64,000 nt of DNA from Rhodococcus rhodochrous (GTDB taxonomy: Bacteria > Actinomycetota > Actinomycetes > Mycobacteriales > Mycobacteriaceae), in the NCBI RefSeq assembly GCF_014854695.1, contig NZ_CP027557.1:1364001-1428000 (forward strand), in the 5' to 3' direction. This document shows positions 1-8,712 of this stretch, in pieces. Within the stretch, counting starts at the first letter, position 1; every line of letters starts with the position of its first letter. The translations under genes and the position numbers were made by a program. A model generated the notes under the pieces. That model worked only from the letters and a program-made list of their open reading frames with translations. It searched no databases and had not been told where the DNA came from.

Positions 1-1187
1 ACGTTCGCCACCAGTCCGGTGATGCAGCGATCGGCGAACAGCCGGGAGACGTTGGCGAGCAGACGAATCGACTCGAGGACGTTGCGGGCCATCACCGGGA
101 TGTAGACGTTGAGTTCGAACGCCCCGGCGGCGCCGCTCCACGCCACGGTGGCGTCGTTGCCCACCACCTGTGCGGCGACCTGCGTAACCGATTCGGGAAG
201 AACGGGATTGACCTTGCCCGGCATGATCGAGCTACCGGGCTGCAGATCGGGGAGCTGGATCTCGGCCAGACCCGTGAGCGGGCCGGATCCCATCCAGCGG
301 ATGTCGTTGGCGATCTTCGTCAGCGACACGGCGACGGTTCGCAGCGCGCCGGACACCTCGACTAACGCGTCACGCGCGGCCTGCGCCTCGAAGCTGTCGC
401 GGGCCCGCTGCAGGTCGTCGAGCCCCGTGGTCTCGACGAGCACGGCCACGACGCGCGGACCGAAATCCGCCGGTGCGTTGAGGCCTGTGCCCACCGCGGT
501 ACCGCCGATCGGCAGTTCGCCGAGGCGGGGGAGGGTTGCGCGGAGGCGTTCGATCCCGGCCTCGATCTGTCGGGCGTAACCACCGAACTCCTGGCCCAGG
601 GTCACCGGGACCGCATCCATCAAGTGGGTGCGGCCCGACTTGACGACCGTGCGCCACTCCTTCGCCTTCTCGTCGAGGGCACCGTGCAGATGCTCGAGGG
701 CGGGGATCAGATCCTTGACTGTCGCCTCGGTCGCGGCGACATGCGTCGCGGTGGGGAAGGTGTCGTTCGACGACTGCGACATGTTGACGTCGTCGTTGGG
801 GTGGACCGTGACGCCGGTCTTGGCGGCGATCGACGCGATGACCTCGTTGGTGTTCATGTTCGAGCTCGTGCCCGAACCGGTCTGGAAGACGTCGATCGGG
901 AACTGGTCGTCGTACTCACCCGCGGCGATGGCATCGGCGGCCGCGACGATCGCGTCGGCCTTGTCGGGGTCGAGCAGACCCAGGTCCTTGTTCACCCGGG
1001 CACACGCGCTCTTGAGCAGACCCAGCGCGCGGATCTGTGCGCGTTCGAGTCCACGGCCCGAGATCGGGAAGTTCTCCACGGCGCGCTGCGTCTGGGCGCG
1101 CCACAAGGCGTCGACCGGAACCTGGACCTCGCCCATCGTGTCGCGTTCGATACGGAACTGCTGAGAAGACTGTTCGGTGTCGGTCAT
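1..1187 (-). CDS. fumC: Class II fumarate hydratase (partial, C-terminus cut by window edge)
   Basis: Interconverts fumarate and malate in the TCA cycle, in the cytosol. About 395 residues are visible on the minus strand from an ATG at 1187, preceded by a strong GGAGGAC ribosome site; the family is usually about 465-475 residues, so roughly 75 are missing to the left of the window. The fumarase/aspartase signature [11 protein letters not shown] is clear near 200-235, and [13 protein letters not shown] and the [10 protein letters not shown] stretch are present upstream of it. It follows glpX on the same strand, but a strong hairpin lies between them, so it is probably transcribed separately. 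Assignment as class II (fumarase C type) is secure; aspartase is less likely given the overall match and the glpX-fumC neighbourhood typical of actinomycetes. Confidence 0.97.
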   Translation of the reverse strand, partial: MTDTEQSSQQFRIERDTMGEVQVPVDALWRAQTQRAVENFPISGRGLERAQIRALGLLKSACARVNKDLGLLDPDKADAIVAAADAIAAGEYDDQFPIDVFQTGSGTSSNMNTNEVIASIAAKTGVTVHPNDDVNMSQSSNDTFPTATHVAATEATVKDLIPALEHLHGALDEKAKEWRTVVKSGRTHLMDAVPVTLGQEFGGYARQIEAGIERLRATLPRLGELPIGGTAVGTGLNAPADFGPRVVAVLVETTGLDDLQRARDSFEAQAARDALVEVSGALRTVAVSLTKIANDIRWMGSGPLTGLAEIQLPDLQPGSSIMPGKVNPVLPESVTQVAAQVVGNDATVAWSGAAGAFELNVYIPVMARNVLESIRLLANVSRLFADRCITGLVAN

Positions 1188-1215
1188 GTCCTCCACGTTA
1201 TGCCGCCGGAACGAA

Positions 1216-1260
1216 CGAGGAGGGGCACTGCACCAGAACTCGGTGCAGTGCCCCTCCTCG
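1216..1260 (-). terminator. Strong hairpin between glpX and fumC
   Basis: A perfect 19-bp inverted repeat: left arm 1216-1234, 7-nt loop, right arm 1242-1260. It sits just past the glpX stop and before fumC. On the minus strand it is followed by a short T-containing stretch rather than a long U-tract. It is likely a glpX terminator, as actinobacterial terminators often lack U-tracts. Confidence 0.75.
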
Positions 1261-1290
1261 GAACGATCGCTTGGATCAGTGCGGTGAGGA

Positions 1291-2325
1291 TCAGGGCATG
1301 GGCGGCGGCGAGCCGGCGACACCGTGGAAGTCGATGGACGAGAACTCGCTCAGCTTCTGCAGGCGGTGGTACGCCTCGATCATGCGGACCGTGCCGGACT
1401 TGCTGCGCATCACGATCGACTGAGTCTCCGCGCCACCGGCGGAGTAGCGGACGCCGCGGAGCAGCTCACCGTCGGTGACGCCGGTCGCGCAGAAGAAGAT
1501 GTTCTCGCCGGTGACGAGATCGGTGGTGGTGAGGACGCGGTCGAGATCGTGTCCGGCGTCGATGGCCTTCTGGCGCTCGGCGTCGTCCTTCGGTGCCAGG
1601 CGGCCCTGCAGCGCGCCGCCCATGCAGCGCATCGCGGCCGCGGCGATGATGCCCTCGGGGGTACCGCCGATGCCGAGCAGCATGTCGACACCCGAACCCG
1701 GACGTGCAGCGGCGATCGCGCCGGCGACGTCGCCGTCGGAGATTAGACGGATGCGGGCACCCGCTTCGCGCACCTCCTTGATGATCTGCGCGTGGCGCGG
1801 ACGGTCGAGGATCGTCACGGTCAGGTCGGCGTGCGCGATGTTCTTCGCCTTCGCGACGCGTCGGATGTTCTCCGCGATCGGGGCGGTGATGTCGATGACG
1901 TCGGCGGCCTCGGGGCCGACGGCGATCTTCTCCATGTAGAACACGGCGGACGGGTCGAACATCGCGCCCCGCTCGGCCACGGCGAGCACCGCGATCGCGC
2001 CGGGAGCGCCCTTCGACATGAGGGTCGTGCCGTCGATCGGGTCGACCGCGACGTCGCACAGCGGACCGTCGCCGTTGCCGACCTCCTCGCCGTTGTACAG
2101 CATGGGCGCTTCGTCCTTCTCGCCCTCACCGATCACGACGACACCCTGCATCGACACGGAGCTGACCATGTGCCGCATCGCGTCGACCGCGGCGCCGTCG
2201 CCACCTTCCTTGTCGCCGCGTCCGACCCACCGGCCGGCCGCCATCGCCGCGGCCTCGGTGACGCGGACCAGTTCGAGCGCGAGGTTGCGGTCCGGAGCTT
2301 CGCGGCGTGGGGTGCTGGCCGTCAT
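1291..2325 (-). CDS. glpX: Class II fructose-1,6-bisphosphatase
   Basis: Hydrolyses fructose-1,6-bisphosphate to fructose-6-phosphate, the committed gluconeogenic step, in the cytosol. The 344-residue length fits the GlpX family. Metal and substrate motifs are visible: [11 protein letters not shown] near residues 66-76 and DPIDGTT at about 95-101, plus [14 protein letters not shown] in the second half. The ATG at 2325 is preceded by AGGAGG at a suitable distance. It is divergent from the DUF4245 gene, an arrangement conserved in Mycobacterium and Rhodococcus, where GlpX is the main gluconeogenic FBPase. Confidence 0.97.
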   Translation of the reverse strand: MTASTPRREAPDRNLALELVRVTEAAAMAAGRWVGRGDKEGGDGAAVDAMRHMVSSVSMQGVVVIGEGEKDEAPMLYNGEEVGNGDGPLCDVAVDPIDGTTLMSKGAPGAIAVLAVAERGAMFDPSAVFYMEKIAVGPEAADVIDITAPIAENIRRVAKAKNIAHADLTVTILDRPRHAQIIKEVREAGARIRLISDGDVAGAIAAARPGSGVDMLLGIGGTPEGIIAAAAMRCMGGALQGRLAPKDDAERQKAIDAGHDLDRVLTTTDLVTGENIFFCATGVTDGELLRGVRYSAGGAETQSIVMRSKSGTVRMIEAYHRLQKLSEFSSIDFHGVAGSPPPMP

Positions 2326-2508
2326 GGGCTACTGCCTCCTGGAGACTTTTCGGTCGACGCGGGTTGCGCCGGCAGAGGAAGCGGGCGCCGAGGGCGCCCG
2401 CACGATCCGTGTGTGTCGCGTGGCTATTGTCTCATCACGGCCGATGGTGTGGGCTGTCGGACCCGCCCGGCCTGAACATGGCTGTTTCGTAGCTGTCAGA
2501 CTGGACGG

Positions 2509-3078
2509 GTGGCATCCAAGAAACCTCGCATCCTGCAAGACGGTCGCGATATGGCGTGGTCGCTGATCCCGCTGCTCGTGCTGATTCTCTTCATCGCGGC
2601 GATCGCCAGCCAGTGCGAGTTCAAGCCCGGTGGACCCACGGCGGGTCCGGTGCCGAGCTTCGACATCGATGCCGGCCTGAAGTACGACGCGGCGGAGCTC
2701 GGATTCCCGATCCGCCAACCCGAGGTGCCCGAGGACTGGCAGCCCAACTCCGGTAGCCGCAGCATCGTCTCCGGTAACCAGGGCGGTGATTCGAGCACCG
2801 TCGGTTTCATCACCCCCGCAGGTCGCTACGTGCGCTTCACCCAATCGGATGCCGGTGAGGACGAACTGGTGCGATTCGTCGCCGGAGGTGCCCGCACCGC
2901 CACCGACACCCGCTCCGTCGAGGGCCACGACTGGGTGGTCTACGGAGGCGAGGGCGTCGAAGCACTCTGGGTGTCCGACTTCGGCGACGTGCGGATCCTG
3001 ATCGGTGGCTCCGGCGACGAGGCCGAGTTCACCACCCTGGCGACCGCCGCGGGCAGGGCCGAACCGCTCGAACCCTGA
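2509..3078 (+). CDS. DUF4245 family membrane-anchored protein
   Basis: Function unknown. The 189-residue protein has a short cytoplasmic N-terminus, one hydrophobic segment at about residues 17-34 (MAWSLIPLLVLILFIAAI region), and a roughly 150-residue extracytoplasmic domain. This matches the actinobacterial DUF4245 family found beside glpX. The start is a GTG at 2509; no strong ribosome site precedes it. It is divergent from glpX and convergent with xseB. The last codons and the stop lie inside a 26-bp tandem repeat, so the extreme C-terminus may have been reshaped by that repeat. Confidence 0.85.
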   Translation: MASKKPRILQDGRDMAWSLIPLLVLILFIAAIASQCEFKPGGPTAGPVPSFDIDAGLKYDAAELGFPIRQPEVPEDWQPNSGSRSIVSGNQGGDSSTVGFITPAGRYVRFTQSDAGEDELVRFVAGGARTATDTRSVEGHDWVVYGGEGVEALWVSDFGDVRILIGGSGDEAEFTTLATAAGRAEPLEP

Positions 3079-3137
3079 TCCGGGTCGGATCGGTCGAACG
3101 CTGATCCGGGTCGGATCGGTCGAACGCTGATCTCGGG
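3069..3137. repeat. 26-bp tandem repeat, about 2.6 copies
   Basis: Units at 3069-3094 and 3095-3120 differ at one position, and a partial third copy runs from 3121 to about 3137. The array spans the DUF4245 stop codon and the gap before the convergent xseB gene. No hairpin role is evident; it looks like a slippage-type repeat. Confidence 0.85.
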
Positions 3138-3148
3138 CTCGAGCGAGG

Positions 3149-3412
3149 TCAGTCCTCGTCGTCCTCGTACTCGTCGTCGTACTCGTCGTCCGCGAGGGAG
3201 AGCGCCTGCTCGACACGTTCGCGGGCACCGGCGAGGTGTTCCTCGCAGCGCTTCGCGAGCGCCTCGCCGCGCTCCCACAGCTGCAACGAGTCGTCGAGGT
3301 CGAGTCCGCCCTGCTCGAGCATCTTCACGACGTTGACGAGTTCGTCCCGAGCTCGCTCGTAGCCGAACTCCCGCACATCGGCGTTGGCGTCGTCGGTTCC
3401 CGCGTTCGTCAC
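3149..3412 (-). CDS. xseB: Exodeoxyribonuclease VII small subunit
   Basis: Small subunit of exonuclease VII, which degrades single-stranded DNA in both directions in complex with XseA. It is 87 residues, with the family core [21 protein letters not shown]...[16 protein letters not shown]. The C-terminus is an unusually acidic tail of Asp/Glu/Tyr (residues about 75-87). The GTG start at 3412 overlaps the xseA stop by 4 nt (GTGA), so the two subunits are translationally coupled. A longer open frame extends upstream inside xseA but does not look like protein of this family. Confidence 0.95.
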   Translation of the reverse strand: MTNAGTDDANADVREFGYERARDELVNVVKMLEQGGLDLDDSLQLWERGEALAKRCEEHLAGARERVEQALSLADDEYDDEYEDDED

Positions 3413-4674
3413 TGTCCTGATCTTCCTTGTCGTTCGTGTCCCATGACGGCGGCGCGGGCCGCGCCGTCCGCCACGCGCACCCGCAGCTGGGTGCCGATGG
3501 GCATCTCGTCGAGTGTGCGTACCACTTCGGGGGCGCTGCCCGGCACGATCCGCTGGACCACGGCGTAGCCACGCGCCAGGGTCGCCGCGGGTCCGAGGGT
3601 CGCCAACCGTGCCCGCAGGTGTTCGAGCGTCGACGACTGCGACGAGATCAGTCGCGTGACGTCGCGCCGTGCCGCGTGCTGCAGTCGCTCGATCTCCTCG
3701 TTCCGCCGGTCGAGATCGCGGAACGGATCGGCCAGGACGGGACGGTCGCGCAACTGTGCGATCACGTGTTCCTCGCGCCGGACCCAGTTGCGCAGTGCCG
3801 CCGCCGATCGTGTCCTCAGCTCGTCGACGAGATCGAGTTCGGCGACCGCATCGGGTACGACGCGCTTCGCGGCGTCGGTCGGGGTCGCAGCCCGCAGGTC
3901 GGCGACGTGATCGCAGAGCGGACTGTCGGGCTCGTGGCCGATCGCGCTGACCACGGGGGTCGTGCACGCGGCGATCGCGCGGCACAGCGCCTCGTCGGAG
4001 AAGGGCAGCAGATCCTCGACGCTGCCGCCGCCGCGGGCGAGGACGATCACGTCGACATCCGGGTCCTTGTCGAGCGCTTCGAGGGCGTCGATGAGCTGCG
4101 TGACCGCGGTCGGGCCCTGCACGGTCGCGTGGCGGACGTCGAACTGCACGGCCGGCCAGCGACGCTGCGCGACCGACAACACGTCGCGTTCGGCTGCGCT
4201 GCCGCGGCTGGTGACCAGGCCGACGCGGCGCGGCAGGAAGGGAAGGGGGCGCTTCAACCGCGGGTCGAACAAACCTTCGGCCGCGAGCAACGCGCGCAGT
4301 CGTTCGAGCCGCGCGAGCAGTTCACCGATACCGATGGCTCGGATCTCGGTGACTCGCAGCGCGAGACTGCCGCGTCCGGGCCAGAAGGTCATCTTCCCGA
4401 ACATGATCACGCGGCTGCCCTCGGTGAGCGGAACCCCCGACTGCTGCAACAACTGTGGTGAGCAGGTCACCTGCAGGGACATGTCCACCGACGGGTCGCG
4501 CAGGGTCAAGAACGCCGTCCGCGTCCCGGGGCGGGCGTTGATCTGGGTGATCTGCCCTTCGACCCAGATGGTGCCGAGCTTGTCGATCCACCCGGCGACC
4601 TTCTGCGCCACGGTGCGGACGGGCCAGGGCTGCTCCGCGGAGTTCGGGCGTGCCGCGTTCTGTCCGGCCGTCAC
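3409..4674 (-). CDS. xseA: Exodeoxyribonuclease VII large subunit
   Basis: Catalytic subunit of exonuclease VII (single-strand DNA nuclease in repair). The 421-residue protein has an N-terminal OB-fold (about 20-115, with [24 protein letters not shown]) followed by the XseA nuclease core, where [30 protein letters not shown] and [11 protein letters not shown] are conserved. The GTG start at 4674 overlaps the upstream gene's stop (GTGA), and its own stop overlaps xseB in the same way. The three genes therefore form one coupled operon on the minus strand. Confidence 0.97.
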   Translation of the reverse strand: MTAGQNAARPNSAEQPWPVRTVAQKVAGWIDKLGTIWVEGQITQINARPGTRTAFLTLRDPSVDMSLQVTCSPQLLQQSGVPLTEGSRVIMFGKMTFWPGRGSLALRVTEIRAIGIGELLARLERLRALLAAEGLFDPRLKRPLPFLPRRVGLVTSRGSAAERDVLSVAQRRWPAVQFDVRHATVQGPTAVTQLIDALEALDKDPDVDVIVLARGGGSVEDLLPFSDEALCRAIAACTTPVVSAIGHEPDSPLCDHVADLRAATPTDAAKRVVPDAVAELDLVDELRTRSAAALRNWVRREEHVIAQLRDRPVLADPFRDLDRRNEEIERLQHAARRDVTRLISSQSSTLEHLRARLATLGPAATLARGYAVVQRIVPGSAPEVVRTLDEMPIGTQLRVRVADGAARAAVMGHERQGRSGQ

Positions 4675-5363
4675 TTGTTACGCGCGCTCGTGATCCGGTT
4701 CGACAACATCGTCACGAACGGAGTACGCGCGGCGTGAGCATTCTCGTATTCGAGCAACGCTGTGAGCTCGTCCACCGACAGTGCCCGCAGGCGGGCACGC
4801 AGCTGAGCGAGGGTCAACGAGTCGTAGTCGAGGTATTCGACGATCTCGGAACGGTTGCCGGTGGCGACCTTCGTGTCCGTGGTCTCACCGATCTTCGTGC
4901 CCTCGGCGTCGGCGGCCTTCTTCGGAGCGGACTTCTTCGCTGCCGCCTTCTTCGCGGGGCCCTTCGTCGTCGCGGTACCGGCCTTCACCGGTGCGGCCTG
5001 CTCGGCCAAGGGTGCATCGGCGTCGGTCGCCGGCGGGATCGAGTACAGGGCGAACCGGCCGGGAGCGCCGTTCGAGGCGCTGTTCGTCGAGGTCGCCGCC
5101 TCGTCCGAGGGGGTCGAGCCGTCGTCGTCGAAGGTCGCCCATTGTGCGGTCTCGGCGGGCTCTGCTCCGAAGATCTCGAAGAACTGGTCGCCCTTGATGG
5201 CGAGCGAGGTCATGACCTGCTGCACTCGCATCGTCGTCTGCAGGATCTGGCTCACCGTCGTCATCGGCAACGAAACGGCTGTGCTCGGCAGCTTGAGGGT
5301 CTCTTCGTACGCGGTGACAGCAACGCCGGCAGCCACCCGTGCCAGGAACGGTGGACGGATCAT
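4671..5363 (-). CDS. Rv1109c-like protein with Lys/Ala-rich linker (lipid-droplet-associated type name in some databases)
   Basis: A 230-residue protein starting [16 protein letters not shown] at ATG 5363, the conserved start in mycobacterial and rhodococcal homologues. Residues 1-65 resemble an amphipathic membrane- or lipid-associating segment. A long low-complexity linker follows, including a histone-H1-like stretch of [14 protein letters not shown] (about 142-160). The C-terminal helical domain (about 175-228) has [14 protein letters not shown] and NRI. Homologues sit between xseA and ispH. I recall databases naming the family lipid-droplet-associated, but that is from memory and unproven here. 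The basic linker could also bind DNA. It is translationally coupled to xseA and divergent from ispH. Confidence 0.8.
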   Translation of the reverse strand: MIRPPFLARVAAGVAVTAYEETLKLPSTAVSLPMTTVSQILQTTMRVQQVMTSLAIKGDQFFEIFGAEPAETAQWATFDDDGSTPSDEAATSTNSASNGAPGRFALYSIPPATDADAPLAEQAAPVKAGTATTKGPAKKAAAKKSAPKKAADAEGTKIGETTDTKVATGNRSEIVEYLDYDSLTLAQLRARLRALSVDELTALLEYENAHAARTPFVTMLSNRITSARNK

Positions 5364-5451
5364 GCCCCAAGACTGCCCGATGATCGGCGTGATTGGTAGC
5401 CAGGGGAGCACGTCGGCTGCGAGCTGGAAAGCCCCACTCCCACGCGCCCCG

Positions 5452-5464
5452 TACTCTGGAGGTA
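5452..5464 (+). promoter_or_regulatory. Probable leaderless promoter of ispH
   Basis: A TACTCT box (5452-5457, TANNNT type) lies 6 nt upstream of the ispH ATG, placing the expected transcription start on or within a base of the start codon. The GGAGGT in between is too close to act as a normal ribosome site. No clear -35. Confidence 0.5.
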
Positions 5465-6462
5465 TGTCTGCGCCTGTTCCTCTCGAAGTCGGGATCACAC
5501 GGTCCGCCGGTCCCTCCACCTCCGGAAAGCGCGTCCTGCTCGCCGAGCCGCGCGGCTACTGCGCCGGCGTCGACCGCGCCGTCGAGACCGTCGAGAAGGC
5601 ACTCGACAAGTACGGTGCGCCGATCTACGTCCGCAAGGAGATCGTGCACAACCGCCACGTCGTCGACACGCTCGCCGACCGCGGCGTGGTGTTCGTCGAC
5701 GAGACCGACGAGGTGCCCGAGGGGGCCGTGCTCGTGTTCTCGGCGCACGGTGTGTCGCCCGCGGTCCACGAATCGGCCGCTGCCCGGCAGCTGCGCACCA
5801 TCGACGCGACCTGCCCGCTGGTGACGAAAGTCCACCAGGAGGCCAAGCGCTTCGCCCGCGACGACTTCGACATCCTGCTCATCGGTCACGAGGGCCACGA
5901 GGAGGTCGAGGGCACCGCAGGTGAGGCCCCCGATCACGTGCAGCTCGTCGACGGCCCCGACGCCGTCGATTCGGTGACCGTGCGCGATCCGTCGAAGGTC
6001 ATCTGGCTGTCCCAGACCACCCTCAGCGTCGACGAGACGATGCAGACCGTGCAGCGCCTGCGCCAGAAGTTCCCTCAGCTGCAGGATCCGCCGAGCGACG
6101 ACATCTGCTACGCCACCCAGAACCGCCAGGTCGCGGTGAAGGCGATGGCGCCCGAGTGCGATCTGGTGATCGTCGTGGGGTCGAGGAACTCGTCGAACTC
6201 CGTGCGGCTCGTCGAGGTGGCCCTCGGTGCGGGTGCCCGGGCAGCGCACCTGGTCGACTACGCCAAGGAGATCGATCCGGCCTGGCTCGAGGATGTCGAG
6301 ACCGTCGGCATCACCTCCGGTGCGTCGGTCCCCGAGATCCTCGTGCAGGGCGTCGTCCAGTTCCTCGACGAGCGCGGCTTCCACGACGTGCAGTCGGTGA
6401 CGACCGCCAACGAGACCCTGGTGTTCGCCCTGCCGCGCGAACTGCGCGCGTCGCGTCGCTGA
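5464..6462 (+). CDS. ispH: 4-hydroxy-3-methylbut-2-enyl diphosphate reductase
   Basis: Last step of the MEP isoprenoid pathway: reduces HMBPP to IPP and DMAPP using a [4Fe-4S] cluster, in the cytosol. The 332-residue length is typical. The three cluster cysteines are visible: C33 ([11 protein letters not shown]), C117 ([12 protein letters not shown]) and C215 ([11 protein letters not shown]). An in-frame open frame extends far upstream, but conserved sequence begins near residue 20 of the ATG-5464 product. The divergent neighbour is the Rv1109c-like/xseAB operon, and a strong hairpin follows the stop. Confidence 0.98.
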   Translation: MSAPVPLEVGITRSAGPSTSGKRVLLAEPRGYCAGVDRAVETVEKALDKYGAPIYVRKEIVHNRHVVDTLADRGVVFVDETDEVPEGAVLVFSAHGVSPAVHESAAARQLRTIDATCPLVTKVHQEAKRFARDDFDILLIGHEGHEEVEGTAGEAPDHVQLVDGPDAVDSVTVRDPSKVIWLSQTTLSVDETMQTVQRLRQKFPQLQDPPSDDICYATQNRQVAVKAMAPECDLVIVVGSRNSSNSVRLVEVALGAGARAAHLVDYAKEIDPAWLEDVETVGITSGASVPEILVQGVVQFLDERGFHDVQSVTTANETLVFALPRELRASRR

Positions 6463-6488
6463 GACGGTGGTTCCGTAGGTCCGTAGAG

Positions 6489-6538
6489 CGAAGACGACCG
6501 GTCACCGCCGTGAATCGGCAGGTGACCGGTCGTCTTCG
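6489..6538. terminator. Bidirectional hairpin between ispH and the DUF6542 gene
   Basis: A perfect 18-bp inverted repeat (6489-6506 and 6521-6538) with a 14-nt loop that can pair further (gccg/cggc). It lies between convergent genes and probably terminates both. Confidence 0.8.
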
Positions 6539-6547
6539 TCGTATGGG

Positions 6548-7447
6548 TCAGTCCTCGTAGCGGTCGCGGTACCGCACGCGCGGCGGCTCGTAGCCCTGCG
6601 TGGGTGCGGGGGAGGGCGCCGGTCGACCGGTCTCCGGGTCGGGTGCCGGACGGCGCCGCGGTTCGCGGACCTCCGGCTGCACCGGCTCCGCAGGCCGGGG
6701 AGCGCGGGCACGCCGGGGAGCGGGCTGCTCGGCGGCCGGGGATTCGGGACGGACGCGGCGACGGGGGCGGGTGTCGGCGACCTCCCGGACCGACGCCTTC
6801 GCAGCCGGCGTCCCGCGGCCCGCGGCGGTGCGAGGTGCGTCCGCAGGGGTGGCCGCCGCCGGTCGTCCCCGGGCCGCACGTCTGGTCGGACGGTCGTTCA
6901 CAGCGCGGTTCGGCCGGTCGCCGGCGGCGCGGGCCGGGCGCTCCTTCGCGGTTCCGGCCTTCGCTGCCCGCGGCTTCGCCCGCTCGCGCGGCGCCCGGGC
7001 CCGTACCCCCGTGTTCTGTCGGGTCACGAAGATCCGGAAACCGCCGATGGCCAGTGCCAGGAGTGTCGCCACCAGCATCGCCGGAAAACGGTTCACCAGC
7101 GGATAGGCGACGTTGAGCGCGAGATCCTTCAATCCGCCGGTGCTGTCGGAGGAGACGATCTCCTGACCGATCGGCACCGCGAGGAGCAGCAGCAGTGGCG
7201 GCTGGGCCATGGCCGTGAACAGTCCGCGATAGCGCACCGCCACCGCGGCCGCGACGCAGCCGAGCACGTAGAAGACAGTGAACGCAGAGGTCAGTTCGTT
7301 CCCGCGTGCGCTGTCGAGCAGCACCCCGAGAAGCGTCGTTCCGGCTGCGATCGCCACGGCACCCCACCAGGGCACACCGGGCACCGTAGGCACCAACGAC
7401 CGCATGTCGAGCGGCACCGCCGAACGTGCACGTTGGGTTGCAGACAC
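6548..7447 (-). CDS. DUF6542 membrane protein with long basic Pro/Arg/Ala-rich tail
   Basis: Function unknown. The 299-residue protein has about four transmembrane segments in residues 25-145 (GVPWWGAVAIAAGTTLLGV, FTVFYVLGCVAAAVAV, LLLLLAVPIG, AMLVATLLALAI). A cytoplasmic tail of about 150 residues is rich in Arg, Pro and Ala and likely disordered. This matches the actinobacterial DUF6542 family seen downstream of ispH. The GTG at 7447 fits a leaderless promoter; an ATG at 7405 is an alternative. The tail composition may mean nucleic-acid or partner binding, which is speculative. Confidence 0.8.
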   Translation of the reverse strand: MSATQRARSAVPLDMRSLVPTVPGVPWWGAVAIAAGTTLLGVLLDSARGNELTSAFTVFYVLGCVAAAVAVRYRGLFTAMAQPPLLLLLAVPIGQEIVSSDSTGGLKDLALNVAYPLVNRFPAMLVATLLALAIGGFRIFVTRQNTGVRARAPRERAKPRAAKAGTAKERPARAAGDRPNRAVNDRPTRRAARGRPAAATPADAPRTAAGRGTPAAKASVREVADTRPRRRVRPESPAAEQPAPRRARAPRPAEPVQPEVREPRRRPAPDPETGRPAPSPAPTQGYEPPRVRYRDRYED

Positions 7448-7460
7448 AACGTAGACATTA
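7447..7460 (-). promoter_or_regulatory. Probable leaderless promoter of the DUF6542 gene
   Basis: On the minus strand a TAATGT -10 box (plus-strand 7455-7460) is followed by exactly 7 nt and then the GTG start at 7447. The box lies in the 24-bp gap after rmuC. No ribosome site is visible. Confidence 0.5.
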
Positions 7461-7471
7461 GCGTGGCGATG

Positions 7472-8635
7472 TCAGCTCGCTTCGTCGACAGGACCGTCCG
7501 CCACTGCTCTTTCTGCCAGAGTGCTGCGCCGCGGCCACGCGTCGACACGCTGCACCTCGGGCACCGCACCGTCGAATATTTCCAGGTCGTGGAGCTTGCG
7601 GGCCGTCACGCCCACCCGGGTGTCCATCGACGAGACCGTCATGTTGAACGAATCGACGGCCTTGCCGAGCTGGTTGCCGAGCCGATCGAGGTGGGAACCG
7701 ACCACACCGAGCCGTTGGTACAGCTCACGGCCCAATCGGTGGATGGTCGCGGCGTCGCGGGAGAGCGCCTCCTGCCGCCAGGTGTGCGCGATCGTGCGCA
7801 GCAACGCGACGAGCGTGGTCGGTGTGGCAAGGATGACGTTCCGGGCGAAGGCGTGCTCGAGCAGATCGGGATCGGCACCCAGCGCGGCGTCGAGGAACGG
7901 ATCGCCCGGCACGAACAGCACGACGAACTCGGGCGTCGGGTCGAACGACTCCCAGTAGGCCTTGGCCGCCAGTTGATCGATATGGGTACGCAACTGACGT
8001 GCGTGGCGCGTGAGGTGCCGATCGCGCTCGTCGGGCTCCTCGGCCTCGGCGGCATCCAGATAGGCGGCGAAAGGCACCTTGGCGTCGACGACGATCTGTT
8101 TGCCGCCGGCGAGGTAGACGAGCAGGTCGGGCCGTACTCCGTCCTTGCTCACCTGGGTGTCGAAGTCGCAGTGCCGGACCATCCCGGCGAGTTCGACGAC
8201 GCGTTCGAGCTGGATCTCACCCCATCGTCCGCGGATCTGCGGCGCACGCAGCGCGGTGACCAGCTGCTGGGTACGCGTGGACAGCAGCTGCGACGCGCGG
8301 TGCATGCCCTCGACCTGCTCACTCAGCCCGGCGTAGGCGTGCACGCGGTTGCGTTCGACGTGCTCGACCTGCTGGGCCAGCGCCCCCACGGCCTCGTTCA
8401 ACGGGCCGACGAGCCGCGACACCTGGTCGCCGATGGCACCGGACTGCCGACGCGCGGCGTCCTCGCTCACCGCGGCCAGCGACTGACGCAGCTGCTCCTC
8501 GTTGTCGCGCAGGGCTGCCAGCTGCGCCTCGGCACGGGCTGCGCGTTCGCCGTCGCGGGAGGCCCGCAACAGCCAGCCGAGCACCACCCCCAGACCGAGC
8601 GCGACGAGCAGGCCGAGTGCCGTGAGTGCTGTCAT
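7472..8635 (-). CDS. rmuC: DNA recombination protein RmuC homologue
   Basis: RmuC-family proteins limit DNA rearrangements between inverted repeats; the biochemical activity is poorly defined, with a nuclease-like fold predicted. The 387-residue protein has an N-terminal membrane anchor (residues 4-24, LTALGLLVALGLGVVLGWLL), a coiled-coil region (about 25-110, many Ala/Glu/Gln/Arg) and the RmuC domain (about 130-350) with GRWGEIQLERVVELAGM and RPDLLVYLAGGKQIVVDAKVP. The ATG is at 8635, 77 bp from the divergent sbcD, so two DNA-processing genes share an upstream region. Confidence 0.93.
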   Translation of the reverse strand: MTALTALGLLVALGLGVVLGWLLRASRDGERAARAEAQLAALRDNEEQLRQSLAAVSEDAARRQSGAIGDQVSRLVGPLNEAVGALAQQVEHVERNRVHAYAGLSEQVEGMHRASQLLSTRTQQLVTALRAPQIRGRWGEIQLERVVELAGMVRHCDFDTQVSKDGVRPDLLVYLAGGKQIVVDAKVPFAAYLDAAEAEEPDERDRHLTRHARQLRTHIDQLAAKAYWESFDPTPEFVVLFVPGDPFLDAALGADPDLLEHAFARNVILATPTTLVALLRTIAHTWRQEALSRDAATIHRLGRELYQRLGVVGSHLDRLGNQLGKAVDSFNMTVSSMDTRVGVTARKLHDLEIFDGAVPEVQRVDAWPRRSTLAERAVADGPVDEAS

Positions 8636-8699
8636 GTGGCGGATGATGCCTCATCGATACGACATCCACCCGACACCCGGGGATGTCGGTCCCCTCCTC

Positions 8700-8712
8700 T
8701 ACCGTCTGTCCC
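8700..8712 (+). promoter_or_regulatory. Probable leaderless promoter of sbcD
   Basis: TACCGT (8700-8705) followed by 7 nt and the ATG at 8713. There is no ribosome site in the gap. Confidence 0.45.

Noticed and set aside
3149-3200. GTC/GTA-rich triplet repeat as a regulatory or unstable repeat
   Set aside because: It encodes the acidic Asp/Glu/Tyr tail of XseB in frame; ordinary low-complexity coding.
4855-5463. In-frame upstream extension of ispH
   Set aside because: It runs antisense to the Rv1109c-like gene and lacks IspH similarity; a -10 box and ATG at 5464 explain the start.
5452-5463. GGAGGT as a ribosome site for ispH
   Set aside because: It touches the ATG, leaving no spacing; the -10 position favours a leaderless mRNA.
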